DNA of 64,000 nt from Aselliscus stoliczkanus (taxonomy: Eukaryota; Chordata; Mammalia; Chiroptera; Hipposideridae). Position 1 is the stretch's first letter, and each line of letters starts with the position of its first letter. The DNA lies in the NCBI GenBank assembly GCA_033961575.1, contig CM066727.1, forward strand, positions 122,376,434 through 122,440,433, given 5' to 3'. The translations under genes and the position numbers were made by a program. Positions 62,745-64,000 of this stretch are shown piece by piece. Below the pieces are notes generated by a model. It did not search any database and was not told where the DNA came from. It saw nothing but the letters and a program-made list of their open reading frames with translations.

Positions 62745-64000
62745 TTTTTTTTTAATTAGTTTCAGGTGTACAACACAATGCAATAGTTATACTCTTTACC
62801 CCCCAAAGTGAAAACCCCCTCCCCCAGTTCGCCAACCCACTCCCCCCCATATCATACATATCCATCACAACTCCCCTGACTCCCCTCCACAGTATACTCC
62901 ACATCCCATGACCATCCACATATTCAGTTGCAGTTGGCATACAATACTATACAACATCAGCTTCAGGTGTACAGTGCAGTGATCAAGCCTCGACTCCATG
63001 AAGTGGTCTCCTAACAAGACATGTGACTATCTGACACGCCACAAAATTTTTACATTATTATATTCCCCGAACTGTGTTTCATATCCCTGTGGCAATATTG
63101 TAGTTGTCTATTTATGCTGTCTAATCCCTTCCCCTTCCCCCCCATCCCCACCCCCCTCCCAACTAGCAACCCTCAGTTTTTCCTCTACATCTACGAGTCT
63201 GTTTACTTTGATCGTTCACTCAGCTCTTCAGACTCCACACACAAGTGATATCACATGGTACCTGTCCTTCTCCGACTGACTTATTTCTCGCAACATAATA
63301 GTCTCTTCACAACATTATCAATTACATTCCCAGAACTGCCTCCATATCCCTGCGGGAACATTGTAGTCCCACATACACTGTCCAAAACCTTCCCCCTCTC
63401 CCTCTTCCCCCTCCCTCCCAGCCAGCAACCATCAGTTTTTCCTTTATATCTGCTTGATATGACTTCAATCTTCTTAAATTGTCTCTCTGGGTTAGCTTGT
63501 TTACCCCTTTCTTTTGTTTAAAAAAGCTCTTTTAACATTTCTTGCAATGCTGGCTTGGTGGTAATGAATTCCTTAAGCTTATTCTTTTCTGAGAAGCTCT
63601 TTATTTCTCCTTCAATTTTAAGTGATAGCCATGCTGGGTAGAGTAATCTTGGTTGTAGGCCTTTATTTTGTGTCACTTTGAATATCTCCTGCCACTCCCT
63701 TCTGGCCTGCAGAGTTTCTGTAGACAAGTCAGCTGTTAGTCTAACAGGAGTTCCTTTGTATGTAACCTGCTGTCTTTCTCTTGCAGCCTCTAGGATTCTG
63801 TCTCTGTCTTTTGCCATTTTAACTATGATGTGTCTTGGTGTGGACCTGTTTGGGTTCAGCTTGTTTGGAACCCTCTGCACTTCCTGGGCATGTATGTTGA
63901 TTTCCTTCACCAGGGTAGGGAAGTTTTCAGTCATTATTTTTTCAAATACGTTTTCAACCCCTTGCAAAAATATGGAACGCTTCACGAATTTGTGTGTCAT
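62745..64000 (-). mobile_element. Rearranged L1: 3'UTR joined to ORF1
   Basis: Poly-T and 3'UTR at 62745-63290, then a second diverged copy of part of the 3'UTR (63300-63450), a few bases of N-terminal ORF2 (about 63450-63480), then the inter-ORF segment and ORF1 C-terminal domain on the minus strand (64000-63518). ORF1 residues include HIIVKMAKDRDRILEAARER, GTPVRLTADLSTETLQARRE and KNKLKEFITTKPALQEMLKE. Nearly all of ORF2 is missing. The element runs off the window. Confidence 0.85.

Noticed and set aside
63518..64000. 160-codon frame as a host gene
   Set aside because: The peptide is the C-terminal domain of L1 ORF1.

Overview
This window is mammalian nuclear DNA. It holds the middle of one protein-coding gene on the + strand, POC1B (a centriolar WD40-repeat protein), with short exons spread through long introns that are packed with transposable elements. 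Eight consecutive coding exons can be read from 13445 to 48996. Splice phases agree at every junction and no stop interrupts the reading frame. By my memory of the human gene they are exons 3 to 10 of 12. The start codon and first exons lie upstream of the window, and I could not find the C-terminal exons before its right edge.

The tRNA-derived SINEs share a GGCCGGCCGAGTGGC head and occur as several length classes. Together with the L1 subfamilies they suggest a laurasiatherian, most likely a bat of the horseshoe/leaf-nosed group. That placement is an inference from the repeat style and not a database match.

Layout: 1-3043 is an L1 in reverse, with an intact 5' end, most of ORF1 missing and a SINE inserted in ORF2. 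3050-8800 holds old LINE debris, including an L2 split by an older L1 that itself received two SINEs. 8826-13090 is a reverse L1 into which a nearly intact antisense retrocopy of CKAP2 inserted (9599-12408). From 13445 on come the POC1B exons and introns, with L1, L2, MIR and MLT1 relics, SINEs and two DNA-transposon-like elements (37389-38090 and 42057-42182). From 49000 to the end I see only intron-like sequence and repeats, closing on a rearranged reverse L1.

The most notable observations are: (1) an old L1 tail inserted three bases beyond the splice donor of the sixth POC1B exon of the window, whose target-site duplication copied the exon end and the donor; (2) the CKAP2 retrocopy, open over its whole length except for one CGA-to-TGA-type stop; (3) a modular set of tRNA-SINEs with recurrent 3' ends; (4) a 0.7-kb TA-flanked inverted-repeat element. 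There is no operon, phage, CRISPR or bacterial-type system here.
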